64,000 nucleotides of DNA from Vibrio nereis NBRC 15637 (GTDB lineage Bacteria; Pseudomonadota; Gammaproteobacteria; Enterobacterales; Vibrionaceae). Positions within the stretch are counted from its first letter, which is position 1, and every line of letters begins with the position of its first letter. This document shows, one piece after another, positions 26,714-36,181 of the stretch. Position numbers and translations under genes: made by a program. The DNA lies in NCBI RefSeq assembly GCF_001591105.1, contig NZ_BCUD01000001.1, forward strand, positions 558,001-622,000, read 5' to 3'. The notes beneath the pieces are model-generated. The model did not search any database, had not been told where the DNA came from, and saw only the letters and a program-made list of their open reading frames with translations.

Positions 26714-28141
26714 TTATGCCGGCTGCTGAATTGCTTTAAGACTAGCTTTTGGCGCTGAAATAGTCTTGTACGTGTTGTATGCCATTAGGAACATACCACT
26801 TAGGAAGATGAAACCACCTAGGAAACGTACAAAGTAGAATGGATAAGACGCTTCTACTGACTCAACAAAGCTATAAGTCAATGTACCGTCAGAGTTAACA
26901 GCACGCCACATTAGGCCTTGCATTACACCAGAGATCCACATAGCAACGATGTACAGTACCGTACCGATAGTTGCTAGCCAGAAGTGCGCGTTAACTAGTC
27001 CAACAGAGAACATACGTTCTTGACCGAACAGACGCGGGATCAAGTGGTATACCGAACCGATTGATACCATTGCAACCCAGCCTAGAGCACCAGAGTGTAC
27101 GTGCCCGATCGTCCAGTCTGTGTAGTGAGACAGTGCGTTAACTGTCTTAATCGACATCATTGGACCTTCAAACGTAGACATACCGTAGAAAGATAGCGAT
27201 ACGATTAGGAAACGTAGGATAGGGTCATAACGTAGTTTGTGCCATGCACCTGACAGCGTCATGATACCGTTGATCATACCACCCCATGAAGGCGCAAATA
27301 GAACAAGCGACATCACCATACCGATCGACTGCGTCCAATCTGGAAGTGCAGTGTAGTGTAGGTGGTGAGGGCCAGCCCAAATGTATAGGGAGATAAGAGC
27401 CCAGAAGTGAACGATAGACAGACGGTAAGAGTAAACTGGACGTTCAGCTTGCTTAGGAACGAAGTAGTACATCATACCTAGGAAACCAGCTGTTAGTAGG
27501 AAACCTACCGCGTTGTGACCGTACCACCACTGAACCATCGCATCCACTGCACCAGCATAAATCGAGTACGATTTACCCATAGAGACAGGGATAGCCATGC
27601 TGTTTACGATATGAAGAACCGCAACAGTAATGATAAAGGCACCGAAGAACCAGTTTGCTACATAAATGTGAGATGTCTTACGTTTCACCAAGGTTCCAAA
27701 GAACACGATGGCGTAAGAAACCCAAACAACCGCGATAGCAATATCGATTGGCCATTCAAGTTCAGCATATTCTTTACCAGAGGTGTAACCCAAAGGTAAC
27801 GTAATTGCTGCTGCTAGGATAACGGCTTGCCAGCCCCAAAAGGTGAAGGCGACAAGAGGGCCACCAAATAGACGAGTTTGACAGGTACGCTGCACAACAT
27901 AGTAAGACGTTGCGAACAGAGCACTTGTACCAAACGCAAAAATAACCGCATTAGTATGCAGAGGACGTAAGCGACTGTACGTCAACCACGGCGTATCAAA
28001 GTTTAGCTGTGGCCAAACTAATTGAGCGGCAATCAAAACACCAACAGCCATGCCGACAATACCCCACAAAATGGTAACAAGGGTAAATTGACGAACGACT
28101 GTATAGTTGTAGTTTTGTTCAAGCTGCTTTTCTTGGCTCAT
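26714..28141 (-). CDS. ccoN: cbb3 cytochrome c oxidase catalytic subunit I
   Basis: A 475-residue haem-copper oxidase subunit with twelve membrane helices. Haem and CuB histidines are visible in [37 protein letters not shown] and [18 protein letters not shown]. It reduces O2 at low concentration and pumps protons. An ATG two codons upstream (28147) is possible, but the GGAAGC ribosome site is better spaced for 28141. No convincing FNR box was found in the 28148-28399 region shared with the divergent gene. Confidence 0.95.
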   Translation of the reverse strand: MSQEKQLEQNYNYTVVRQFTLVTILWGIVGMAVGVLIAAQLVWPQLNFDTPWLTYSRLRPLHTNAVIFAFGTSALFATSYYVVQRTCQTRLFGGPLVAFTFWGWQAVILAAAITLPLGYTSGKEYAELEWPIDIAIAVVWVSYAIVFFGTLVKRKTSHIYVANWFFGAFIITVAVLHIVNSMAIPVSMGKSYSIYAGAVDAMVQWWYGHNAVGFLLTAGFLGMMYYFVPKQAERPVYSYRLSIVHFWALISLYIWAGPHHLHYTALPDWTQSIGMVMSLVLFAPSWGGMINGIMTLSGAWHKLRYDPILRFLIVSLSFYGMSTFEGPMMSIKTVNALSHYTDWTIGHVHSGALGWVAMVSIGSVYHLIPRLFGQERMFSVGLVNAHFWLATIGTVLYIVAMWISGVMQGLMWRAVNSDGTLTYSFVESVEASYPFYFVRFLGGFIFLSGMFLMAYNTYKTISAPKASLKAIQQPA

Positions 28142-28399
28142 TTGCATGCTTCCAATTTCTAATTAACTACACTTTACTTCCAACACGACACATGTCGTAA
28201 TGCCACCCAAAACTTGAAGAAAACAAAGCCGATTTCAGTCGGTTAAATAATCTTATCGGTTTTTAAAAAAAGTGGCATTTTCAGCCGCCAACTATACTGC
28301 ATTTAACAAATCAATGACAGAGTAGTAACCTTACACTTGGTCAGGATTTGGCCTTTTATTTTAAAACTTTGAAGTTTGTTACACGGAGAAACACACCTA

Positions 28400-28762
28400 A
28401 TGGCAGCCCAGAAACTCACTCGAGGTCGTTTTGTTCAAATAATCATCATGTTAACCTTACTTTTAACAGCGTTTTTTTGGAGAACGGCCAGTTATAATTC
28501 TGTTGCGAATATTGACTGTAAGGCAGGAATCGAGTGTGTTTTTGATGCAGGAAACGGCGAATTTTCAGCCCATATAAATGAAAGCTCTCTTTCTATCATT
28601 CCACATGACGAAAATTGGAGTTTAGAAGTGTTATCGCCTTATACATCAATTCAGAAAAATGAACAAAATTGGATGATTCATTTCTCTGAATCACAAGACG
28701 AAATCACGATAAAACTCACATCGCATGAAGGCGCCACTAAAACACTTAACTTTAGTAAGTAA
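28400..28762 (+). CDS. Small membrane-anchored protein of unknown function
   Basis: A 120-residue protein with a signal-anchor helix (about residues 11-27) followed by a mostly beta-predicted extracytoplasmic part holding two close cysteines (DCKAGIEC). I do not recognise the family. A hypothetical gene of this size lies at the same place in V. cholerae, between ccoN and the NO-sensor gene. GGAGAA at 28385-28390 supports this ATG; the frame also has an upstream TTG. It ends four bases before nosP, so it probably shares that transcript. Confidence 0.75.
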   Translation: MAAQKLTRGRFVQIIIMLTLLLTAFFWRTASYNSVANIDCKAGIECVFDAGNGEFSAHINESSLSIIPHDENWSLEVLSPYTSIQKNEQNWMIHFSESQDEITIKLTSHEGATKTLNFSK

Positions 28763-28766
28763 CTAA

Positions 28767-29951
28767 ATGGATTTTAAGACTCATATATCTTTCGAACAAA
28801 ACGAAAAAATCGCGATTAAAGAGTTGCTAGAAGGTATCGAAACGAAGAATCTTTCGAGCGTAATCTGCTATTTCACGCAAGATTATAGTGCCAAAAAACT
28901 CAGTAAAGCGTTTAGAAATTCACTGCCAAATGTCTCCATTCTCGGTTGTTCTACCTCTAAGGGGATCATGACAGAGCGAGGGGTTCATTTTGGTAGAGTG
29001 ATAGGCATTATCGCGATTTACGATTCGGGCTTAAGTGCATATGGTTCAGGGTTAGTCACATTTTCTGGAGATAAAGTGTCTTCAAAAATGGTCAGAAAAG
29101 CCGTTGATGTTGCACTTAAAAAAGCGGGCAGAGAAGGTGAAGTGCCTAGTTTCGCGATTGTACACAGTACTCCTGGATTTGAAGAAACACTCATTCGCTC
29201 TATTGATGACGTATTCCAGACACCAATCCCAATTGTAGGTGCCTCTGCTGCAGATAACGGGATCAAAAGGCAATGGTCTATTTTCAATGAAGATAAATCG
29301 ACCAATAACGGGTTTGCCATTCAATTGCTCTTTCCATCTAAATCACTGGCATCTGGCTTTAGCGCAGGCTATTCACCGACCTCATTAACAGGCATTGTGA
29401 CAAAAGCCAGTGAAAGGGAGCTACTTGAGATTGATAGTAAACCTGCTCAAGATGTTTATAGGGAGTGGATATGCGAACAAGCCGGCACCACAGTGCCAGA
29501 GCACTTAAAGTTTGAATTCGTGACTCAGTTCCCATTAGGGAGGATCGCTGGGACACTTTATGGCCAACCTTATTATAAACTTTCCCATCCAGTTGATGTT
29601 AACCCCGATGGCGGTATTCATTTATTCACAAATATTGAAGTAGGCGATCAAGTCACGCTCATGTCTGGTGATAAAAGGGAGCTCATGACACGTCCAGCTA
29701 GAGTTATTAAAGAAGCTAAGCGTCAGTCCAATAGTAGTGTCGAAATGTCAGGTGCGGTATGCATTATATGTGCAGGCGCAATGAAATATCTGGGGGATGA
29801 TATCAACGAAGTGTATCAAATTATAAAACAAGAGATGGGAGACACGCCATTTATCTGTCCTTTCACGTTTGGCGAACAAGGCCGTTTTATTAACGGTGAA
29901 AATGGCCATGGTAATTTGATGATTTCGTCCGTTACTTTTTATTCCTCTTGA
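28767..29951 (+). CDS. nosP: FIST-domain haem sensor NosP (nitric-oxide sensing)
   Basis: A 394-residue cytoplasmic protein with FIST_N (about residues 30-220; start marked by ILGCSTSKGI, later VGASAADNG) and FIST_C (about 225-370; CAGAMKYLGDD, PFICPFTFGEQG). In V. cholerae the gene beside ccoN with this architecture is NosP, a haem protein that binds NO and controls the phosphotransfer of VpsS. Here it likewise overlaps the kinase gene. The haem ligand cannot be assigned by eye. No ribosome site is obvious, so coupling to the upstream gene is likely. Confidence 0.85.
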   Translation: MDFKTHISFEQNEKIAIKELLEGIETKNLSSVICYFTQDYSAKKLSKAFRNSLPNVSILGCSTSKGIMTERGVHFGRVIGIIAIYDSGLSAYGSGLVTFSGDKVSSKMVRKAVDVALKKAGREGEVPSFAIVHSTPGFEETLIRSIDDVFQTPIPIVGASAADNGIKRQWSIFNEDKSTNNGFAIQLLFPSKSLASGFSAGYSPTSLTGIVTKASERELLEIDSKPAQDVYREWICEQAGTTVPEHLKFEFVTQFPLGRIAGTLYGQPYYKLSHPVDVNPDGGIHLFTNIEVGDQVTLMSGDKRELMTRPARVIKEAKRQSNSSVEMSGAVCIICAGAMKYLGDDINEVYQIIKQEMGDTPFICPFTFGEQGRFINGENGHGNLMISSVTFYSS

Positions 29952-31678
29952 ACGACGCTATGTGCATAAAAATAAAAGAACAACTTAATGAAGCTTTAAT
30001 CGAGCTAAAACAAAGCCAAGAGCGAGAAGCTAGGCTTATTTCGGAAAACCGTTCTATTCTTGACGCTATATCGAGTATTACTAGCGCTACCAACAAACAT
30101 CAGATTTTTCATGAACTTAAAAGCGTTCTCTCTCTATATATAGATTTCACAGATTTTATTGTTCTCAGCAAAAACGTAGAAGACAAACACTTCAAAACAT
30201 TACTGACGTCCAACACCACATTTGATGATATTACATGGTTTAGTGGGAAGAAGTTTTCACGCGCTCTCAATGGTGATTGCATTATTTTATTTGAGCCAAC
30301 TAAATCGTTTGAATTTTCAGGTTTAGAGTGCTCACAAGCAGAAAACATTAATGCAGCGTTGCTTACAGGGGTTAAAACAACTGTAACGGAATCCGTCATA
30401 CTGTTGGTAGGTGAAAGAGCGGGGCAGTTCAGCCTAAACTCCAGTGCAACTCTATCAAGATTTAGGCCTTTAATTGAAAGAGCATTAACAGACATAGAGC
30501 ACAAAGAACAACTCCAAAAATTGGTTGACGTTCGAACGAAGCAACTCAAACACGCTCAACTAAAAGCAGAACAGGCGAATAAATCCAAATCTCGCTTTCT
30601 TGCGATGATGAGCCACGAACTTCGAACCCCCTTAAATGCAGTACTCGGTTATATTGATGTATTGAAGGAAGAGGCAGAAATGACCCAGCAAGTTGAGATA
30701 CTGGGTAAAATGGAATCTTCCGCGGAACACCTATTAGTTTTGATCAACGATATTCTAGAGCTTTCAAGGATTGAAAGCGGCGGTTTCCAAATTAAAAACC
30801 GCTGGGTTAACCTTTATTCGGAATTCACCTACATCCTTGAACACTTCCAGCATGTAGCCACATTGAAAGGCCTCGATTTTTCAGTTTCTATAGAATTTGA
30901 ACCGAACTTACTATTCCACCTAGATCCAGCCCGGGTTATGCAGATCGTATTCAATTTACTCGGTAACGCAGTCAAGTTTACGGAATCAGGCTCTGTTGAC
31001 TTAAAAGCTCAACTCATTAACAAGAATTTAGAGATCACTGTGAAAGATACAGGGATTGGTATCGATAAATCACGACTAGAAACGGTTTTCTCCCAATTCA
31101 AACAAGCTGACGATTCAATAACGAGAAAATATGGCGGGAGTGGTCTAGGGCTTACGATCTCCAAGCATTTAGTCGAGCTCATGCAAGGCGATGTTTCACT
31201 TGAAAGCACACTCGGTGAAGGTTCAACATTTTCCATCAAACTGCCGGTTTCTGTGAAAACAAAAATGATTGAAGACACTATCTCAGAGGACGATGTGAAC
31301 TCGATAAGCCAAAATTTAAATATTCTGGTCGTAGAAGACACCGAAACCAACCAGATGGTGATCAAATTGCTATTGGAAAAATTAGGGCATCAAGTGGTGA
31401 CTCTTAACAATGGTCAAGAATCGGTCGAGTACCTGAGAAACAATATGGGAACCGTAGACCTAATCTTCATGGATGTTTCAATGCCTGTGATGGATGGCAT
31501 TACTGCAACAAGAGAAATTCGAAGATTTTGTAGAGAAACACCAGTAATCGCTCTAACCGCCCATGCCATGGACCAGGATAAACAAACTTGCCTTGATGCA
31601 GGGATGAACGCGTTCGTTTCAAAACCGATCCGCAGTAAAGATATTCAAAGCACGCTAAAGGCCGTGATAAACCCTTAG
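29948..31678 (+). CDS. vpsS: Hybrid sensor histidine kinase VpsS
   Basis: A 576-residue cytoplasmic hybrid kinase with no membrane helix. An N-terminal coiled coil and GAF-like region (1-185) lead to HisKA with His223 in MMSHELRTPLN, then an ATPase domain (N box NLLGNAVKFT, G boxes DTGIGID and GGSGLGLTIS). A receiver domain follows with Asp509 in FMDVSMPVMDG. In V. cholerae VpsS feeds phosphate to LuxU and so to biofilm control, under NosP/NO influence. The TTG start overlaps the nosP stop (TTGA); an in-frame ATG at 29960 is the alternative. Confidence 0.85.
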   Translation: MNDAMCIKIKEQLNEALIELKQSQEREARLISENRSILDAISSITSATNKHQIFHELKSVLSLYIDFTDFIVLSKNVEDKHFKTLLTSNTTFDDITWFSGKKFSRALNGDCIILFEPTKSFEFSGLECSQAENINAALLTGVKTTVTESVILLVGERAGQFSLNSSATLSRFRPLIERALTDIEHKEQLQKLVDVRTKQLKHAQLKAEQANKSKSRFLAMMSHELRTPLNAVLGYIDVLKEEAEMTQQVEILGKMESSAEHLLVLINDILELSRIESGGFQIKNRWVNLYSEFTYILEHFQHVATLKGLDFSVSIEFEPNLLFHLDPARVMQIVFNLLGNAVKFTESGSVDLKAQLINKNLEITVKDTGIGIDKSRLETVFSQFKQADDSITRKYGGSGLGLTISKHLVELMQGDVSLESTLGEGSTFSIKLPVSVKTKMIEDTISEDDVNSISQNLNILVVEDTETNQMVIKLLLEKLGHQVVTLNNGQESVEYLRNNMGTVDLIFMDVSMPVMDGITATREIRRFCRETPVIALTAHAMDQDKQTCLDAGMNAFVSKPIRSKDIQSTLKAVINP

Positions 31679-31704
31679 CGTACTAATGTGTAATGTGCTT
31701 AAGA

Positions 31705-32724
31705 TTAAGACGGTTGAAGTCGTTCTATTTCTGGATGTTTTAATAACATTACGCGTATCCAGTGGTGTACAACCCACATTATCATTGCCGTAATCAAAAC
31801 AGCGATAAAGATTGAGCTGAAGCGATACAAAATAGAGAAGAAGGCGTCTTTTTCCTCTGGGACGAGTGAAGTCGTCAATGGCACGGCTAATGCCGACATA
31901 GATGAAAATGCGATCGCAGCTTTGATCTGCCCCTTAGTCAACCATAAACAAAATGGCCCCATCGCAATTGTAAATGCCAGCCAAAAAAGCAGTCCATGTC
32001 CATACCAACTGCCTAAAATAAGCTGCAATGCCATGCCAGCTAAACAACCTAAGGCTGTGCCAATGATCCGTATTTTTGCCATTGCCAGCGAACCAGCTAA
32101 GGTCATAGGCGTCAAGATAATAAGTATTGAAGCTTGAGCTGATAAAGAGTCATACAAATCGGCCACTTGAAAAACAATGAAAGCGGCCATTGCAACAACC
32201 CAACCCATCGCGACCTGGCTGATATAATCAACATCACTTTTCACTGGCGTAGATGGCATTGTTTGCTCAGTCGATGATTGTGGCTCAGGGAACAACCAAT
32301 ATGCTAAAGCACATACAAAGATATTACTGAATGTCATTACCCACATATTGACGTTGAATTCTTCAATATCGATGAAGTCATAACTGGCAAAATTCAATAC
32401 GATTGATCCAACCAGAAGCCCCATATATCCGAATAGGTAAGTTTTCTGATTCATCATCGCAATGCAATTAAACAACATCATGATCCCAACAGCAGCAAGC
32501 ATTAGAGTAGGGTGAAACTGTAAATATTCGACGATAAAGGTTGCTTGAAGTGTGGTCCAAATTGCGGAAAAGCACACCATTAACAAACTAGGTAAATTAA
32601 ACTTGTCCATTTGTCCTAGAATGAACAACGGCATCATGATGGCAAAGAACCCATACGACCAGCCAAATAGCATGCTTAAAGCCAGCCCGAGAGAGCAACC
32701 AAACCAAATTCGTAACGTCTTCAT
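31705..32724 (-). CDS. DUF2955 membrane protein (FUSC-like efflux component)
   Basis: A 339-residue inner-membrane protein with about ten hydrophobic segments in two halves (helices before and after the polar loop at 150-170). This is the arrangement of DUF2955 proteins, relatives of aromatic-acid exporters of the FUSC type. It is encoded eight bases after an HlyD-type adaptor, the standard pairing for this family. The pair probably exports small molecules; the substrate is unknown. A LysR regulator is divergently encoded next to it. Confidence 0.82.
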   Translation of the reverse strand: MKTLRIWFGCSLGLALSMLFGWSYGFFAIMMPLFILGQMDKFNLPSLLMVCFSAIWTTLQATFIVEYLQFHPTLMLAAVGIMMLFNCIAMMNQKTYLFGYMGLLVGSIVLNFASYDFIDIEEFNVNMWVMTFSNIFVCALAYWLFPEPQSSTEQTMPSTPVKSDVDYISQVAMGWVVAMAAFIVFQVADLYDSLSAQASILIILTPMTLAGSLAMAKIRIIGTALGCLAGMALQLILGSWYGHGLLFWLAFTIAMGPFCLWLTKGQIKAAIAFSSMSALAVPLTTSLVPEEKDAFFSILYRFSSIFIAVLITAMIMWVVHHWIRVMLLKHPEIERLQPS

Positions 32725-32732
32725 TATTGAAC

Positions 32733-33797
32733 CTAGTATATAAAGTGGAACCAGCTAGCGATGTGGATTTGTGACTGTGCCATTAAACGCCAAACCGTGT
32801 TGTTCTTTGGATAAACAACTATCGTCGCGCGCGACCCAACAAAAAGTGCAGAAGGGAGGCTTTCTTGGCTAGTTAAATTTACCCGAGTACGTTGTGCATC
32901 ACGAACCCAACGGTTGCTTACTTCTACTTTGGTGAGATCTCCATTAGGCGTTTGTTGAGCTGCAGCGACACCGTAATCACGGCTGGCAATATCAAATTCG
33001 TACACACTTCCAGGGTAGGCATCGAATGCCACTAAAGCGTCGTAATTTTCATTTACATTGGCCACCGACTTTTCACGAAAGTCAGCCGCAACCCACATTG
33101 AGCCTGTCGGCACAAAAGTAAGCAATGGCATATTGCTATTTGCCATCGTGCCAACTTCAAGCTGAAGGTTAGTGACAACGCCATCGCTTGGTGCAATTAC
33201 ATGTGTATTAGTAACGTCTAATTGCGCTTTTTCTAGATGATTTTTGGCGATACGGACAGCCGTGCTTTCACCTTTCTTATCTCCCAATTGAGCCTCAATC
33301 ACTTTTAAGTTCTGTTGCTCAGCTTTGAGAGTTGCACTTGCGACCTGATTTTGTGCAAAAGCATTGTCAACGGAAGACTGCGAAATCACTTTTTGCCTAG
33401 ACAGTTTAAGTAAACGATTATATTCACTGTGCGCATTATCAAATGTCGCTTGGGCCCGTGCAATGTTAGCTAATGCACCTTCTCGCTGGGAGTATAACGT
33501 TGCCTCTTTCTCATAGGCAGATTGGAGAGACAGTTCAGCCTGGACTAACGCGATCTCATACTTTCGCTCGTCGATGGTAAATAACACATCACCTTTTTTA
33601 ACCAATTGGTTATTCTCAACCAACACTTGTGTCACTTTTCCAGAGACTTCGGGGGCAACTTGTACTACATATCCTTGCACTCTGCCTTCTGTCGTGAGAG
33701 GAGCGTGGCGGTCAGCAATGATAATGTATAAAAATAGAACGATAAACAGGACAATTAGTGTGCGCATCCAATGCCTGAATTTTTGGTCTGCTGTCAT
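32733..33797 (-). CDS. HlyD/EmrA-type membrane fusion protein
   Basis: A 354-residue periplasmic adaptor with an N-terminal anchor (about residues 9-27), a split biotinyl-lipoyl domain (VQVAPEVSGKVTQVLVENNQLVKKGDVLF and, after the hairpin, HVIAPSDGVVTNLQLEVG; key APxxG patterns), a long coiled-coil hairpin (about 90-185) and a beta barrel. It bridges the DUF2955 partner to an outer-membrane channel. The frame extends to a GTG at 33848, but GGAAC before the ATG at 33797 and the anchor position favour the shorter form. Confidence 0.88.
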   Translation of the reverse strand: MTADQKFRHWMRTLIVLFIVLFLYIIIADRHAPLTTEGRVQGYVVQVAPEVSGKVTQVLVENNQLVKKGDVLFTIDERKYEIALVQAELSLQSAYEKEATLYSQREGALANIARAQATFDNAHSEYNRLLKLSRQKVISQSSVDNAFAQNQVASATLKAEQQNLKVIEAQLGDKKGESTAVRIAKNHLEKAQLDVTNTHVIAPSDGVVTNLQLEVGTMANSNMPLLTFVPTGSMWVAADFREKSVANVNENYDALVAFDAYPGSVYEFDIASRDYGVAAAQQTPNGDLTKVEVSNRWVRDAQRTRVNLTSQESLPSALFVGSRATIVVYPKNNTVWRLMAQSQIHIASWFHFIY

Positions 33798-33896
33798 TAG
33801 AAGTTCCGGATAACAAATAAGGTGAAGAATTATAGAGAAGTTACTCACACTTCAGTAGAATGACATAAGGCACATAAATGAGCTAAAAATAGGACA

Positions 33897-34757
33897 ATGA
33901 ACGTAAGTTTCGATGATCTCTATCTATTCACACAAACCGTCGTCCACGGTGGGATAAGCGCAGCGGCTGAAGCGAATAACATGCAGCGCTCGAAAGTAAG
34001 CCGACGATTACAAGAGCTTGAAAAAGCGATGGGGTTTCAGTTACTTATTCGTACCACGCGAACCATTGAACTCACCGAACATGGCAAGCGTTTATTTGAG
34101 CTCGTCGGTCAATCGGTTGAACATATTCAGCAAGGCCTGAATGTGATGCATGAATATCAGCAAGAGCTAAGCGGCAGGGTGCGTTTAGCGACTCCTTCAG
34201 CACTAATGAGCTCCGCCGCTTTTAATTCAATCATCACTGAATATACATCTCGATACCCAGAGGTCTCAGTTGAAATAGAAAACCACCAGGAAAGTGTTGA
34301 CCTGAAACGCCAAGCTTTTGATCTTCAGCTTTTACCCAGCGTGGTAAAAGTGACAGATGACAGTTACGTGCAATTCAGTTTGCTACCGTATCGCAGCCAT
34401 TTTGTTGCTTCTAGAAAATACTTAGACAGGCACGCACCAATAAAAAGTATCGAGGACCTGCAACAACATAGGCTGTTAACCAATCGATACAACGCCAACT
34501 TGCTAGATCTAGAGTTGCACATTGGTCTCAAATCAGACGATTTGAATTTACTGCGTTCAATGGCCATTGCAGGGAACGGAATTGCATTTATTCCACAGGC
34601 TCATTCAAAACCAGCGCTGAGTGATGGCTCGCTGATAGAAGTGCTGCCTGAATTTACGCATCCAAAACAACACCTAACTTTGATCTATCCATCTTCGTTG
34701 TTTCTGCCAAACAAAGTTAAAGCTTTGATTGAACTGATCAGAGAGAAGTTCAAATAA
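33897..34757 (+). CDS. LysR-family transcription regulator
   Basis: A 286-residue regulator with an N-terminal winged helix-turn-helix (residues 1-62; GGISAAAEANNMQRSKVSRRLQELE) and a periplasmic-binding-like effector domain (about 90-285). It is divergent from the HlyD/DUF2955 pair with about 99 bases between starts, which suggests it controls that pair in response to an unknown ligand. It is the last gene before dif on this side. Confidence 0.9.
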   Translation: MNVSFDDLYLFTQTVVHGGISAAAEANNMQRSKVSRRLQELEKAMGFQLLIRTTRTIELTEHGKRLFELVGQSVEHIQQGLNVMHEYQQELSGRVRLATPSALMSSAAFNSIITEYTSRYPEVSVEIENHQESVDLKRQAFDLQLLPSVVKVTDDSYVQFSLLPYRSHFVASRKYLDRHAPIKSIEDLQQHRLLTNRYNANLLDLELHIGLKSDDLNLLRSMAIAGNGIAFIPQAHSKPALSDGSLIEVLPEFTHPKQHLTLIYPSSLFLPNKVKALIELIREKFK

Positions 34758-34822
34758 AACGGCTATGCTTATATAAAACTGTATTTGAATCTCACAAATC
34801 CAATAAACTGATCTATATAGCG

Positions 34823-34867
34823 CTAATAATCATTTTGTTAATCTCTGATTATCAGAATGATTATTAG
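34823..34867. repeat. Nested AT-rich inverted repeat between lysR and dif
   Basis: Twelve-base arms (34823-34834 and 34856-34867) are perfect complements. The 21-base spacer holds a second palindrome, CTGATTATCAG (34845-34855). It begins 65 bases after the lysR stop and ends about 100 bases before dif. It could act as a terminator (TTTT follows) or as a structured site; the sequence does not decide. Confidence 0.6.
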
Positions 34868-34964
34868 GTATTTTATGGTAAATTAATTATGTTTAATGTC
34901 TGAGGTTATTCGGACAGTGAAGGGGATTATCAATTGTACAATCCACTATCTTATATTAAGATTC

Positions 34965-34992
34965 ATTTAACATAATATACATAATACGCACT
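34965..34992 (-). other. dif: Chromosome dimer resolution site dif (XerCD)
   Basis: Read on the minus strand, the 28 bases are a XerC arm AGTGCGTATTA, a central hexamer TGTATA and a XerD arm TTATGTTAAAT. The XerD arm is identical to the dif sites of E. coli and V. cholerae chromosome 1. The XerC arm differs from V. cholerae dif1 at one base (T for C). The central hexamer equals that of E. coli. XerC and XerD recombine here with FtsK to resolve dimers; filamentous phages also use this site. Confidence 0.93.
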
Positions 34993-34996
34993 TTAA

Positions 34997-35239
34997 TTAG
35001 AAGCTTATCAGGGGTGATTTTAACTTAGTTACGCCGTATTTGGCTGTGGCTGCTTTGCACGCTTCGTCGGCTGTCTTGTATGGGCCGTGAACTTCGATGC
35101 CATCACAACGGCCACTGGATAAGAACCAGTCATCCACTTTAAAACCATACTGCTGATTCAGTTTTTGTACTGTGTCTTTGGTGACGTTCGACACCATACA
35201 TGTGGGCTCAGCATCTTGCCCATTCAAGTAGCCGAACAA
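34997..35239 (-). CDS. Hypothetical protein abutting dif, probably a truncated gene
   Basis: An 80-codon frame whose stop lies four bases from dif. The only usual start is a TTG with no good ribosome site. The frame stays open to 35299, and the extra 20 residues continue the same composition, which suggests that the original beginning has been lost. Cys in AEPTCMV, GRCDGI and EACKAA hint at a small disulfide-bonded or secreted domain. I do not recognise a family. It may be a remnant of an element that entered at dif. Confidence 0.5.
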   Translation of the reverse strand: MFGYLNGQDAEPTCMVSNVTKDTVQKLNQQYGFKVDDWFLSSGRCDGIEVHGPYKTADEACKAATAKYGVTKLKSPLISF

Positions 35240-35368
35240 CTGTCCATTAGCTATTTCCTTCTTTGCTAAGCAAACAGCCTGAACCGAAAGCCACTTGATT
35301 TATCAACTCGAGTTGGCGGCTTTAGAGACTTGAGACTAACTCTTCTGGAAATGTTTTCTTTATAACAT

Positions 35369-35524
35369 TCACAACTCAGCTTCGGTTTGAGTCAGCTTCA
35401 AGCCATCCATTTTAAGCTCTAGTTTTCTAATGTTATTGACTACCAAGTAATAGATACCTATTTGGTAAGCAGTTTGTTCATAGATAACTCTCGATGAGTT
35501 TCTTTTATACCAGCCGAAGTTCAT
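35369..35524 (-). CDS. Possible 51-residue protein in the 35240-35595 gene-poor stretch
   Basis: An ATG-initiated frame of 51 residues ending in MDGLKLTQTEAEL, without a clear ribosome site or known domain. Neighbouring frames carry peptide-like stretches broken by stops (such as QAIKSKKLVDELRLV), so the stretch may be a decayed gene. Apart from this and the matS site at 35570, I see nothing else in these 356 bases. Confidence 0.25.
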   Translation of the reverse strand: MNFGWYKRNSSRVIYEQTAYQIGIYYLVVNNIRKLELKMDGLKLTQTEAEL

Positions 35525-35569
35525 CGACCAATTTCTTAGACTTAATGGCCTGGATTACAAATCACATCA

Positions 35570-35582
35570 GTGACGCCGTCAC
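35570..35582. other. matS: matS site (MatP-binding), exact match
   Basis: GTGACGCCGTCAC fits the consensus GTGACRNYGTCAC at every position. It lies 578 bases from dif, just downstream of the GNAT gene. Confidence 0.9.
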
Positions 35583-35595
35583 TAGCGTATGAAGA

Positions 35596-36066
35596 CTATA
35601 TCATTAGCCTCATAATATGTTGTGGTCCTGCAGCACCGCCTAGGTAAAGCTCTGCAGTATCTTCAAAACCTGCTTTTAGATAGCAACTTTTGGCAATTGG
35701 GTTTTTGCAATTAACAGTGAGATAAATACTGGACGTTTTTGGGTAGTATTTTTTTACGTGATGTCTTAGTTGTTCTACTGATTTAGTACCGTATCGTTTT
35801 CCTTGGTGGCGGTGATCAATAAAGAATGCTCTAAGACCGACACAATCACTTTCAGCAAAGCCATAACGTTTTGCAAAACCTAAATCCAACAAGAAAAAGC
35901 CTACTACTTCATTTTCGTTGAGTATTACATGCGGTTCACACTCTAGTTCCAATCCAGATAGAATTTCTTCTATTGTACCAACGAACTTCAACTGCTCGGA
36001 TTCTACCTTTAAGCGTTCTACATATTTAAGGTGTCGCTGAGACTCCATTCTTTGTATATTTATCAT
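35596..36066 (-). CDS. GNAT-family N-acetyltransferase
   Basis: A 156-residue protein of the GNAT fold. Strand four FFLLDLGFAKR and the acetyl-CoA loop HQGKRYGTKSV (about residues 95-105, R/Q-x-x-G-x-G/A type) are clear. A late NPIAKSCYLKAGF segment is typical of the C-terminal half. The acceptor is unknown. There is no operon partner: it stands alone in the accessory stretch beside dif. The start ATG is accepted without a strong ribosome site. Confidence 0.82.
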   Translation of the reverse strand: MINIQRMESQRHLKYVERLKVESEQLKFVGTIEEILSGLELECEPHVILNENEVVGFFLLDLGFAKRYGFAESDCVGLRAFFIDHRHQGKRYGTKSVEQLRHHVKKYYPKTSSIYLTVNCKNPIAKSCYLKAGFEDTAELYLGGAAGPQHIMRLMI

Positions 36067-36181
36067 CTAACAATCCGTTTATTATCCTTATTGAACAGTG
36101 GCTTATGGTGTCATAGACATGCTATAAGTCAACTTAAGCTTCGTTGATACGTCGTGTGTAGGTACATTAATTGCTCTATTA

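Noticed and set aside
28299..28312. FNR half-site between ccoN and the divergent gene
   Set aside because: One half is TTGAT on the minus strand but the other half is TAAAT; spacing to a -10 does not fit an activated promoter.
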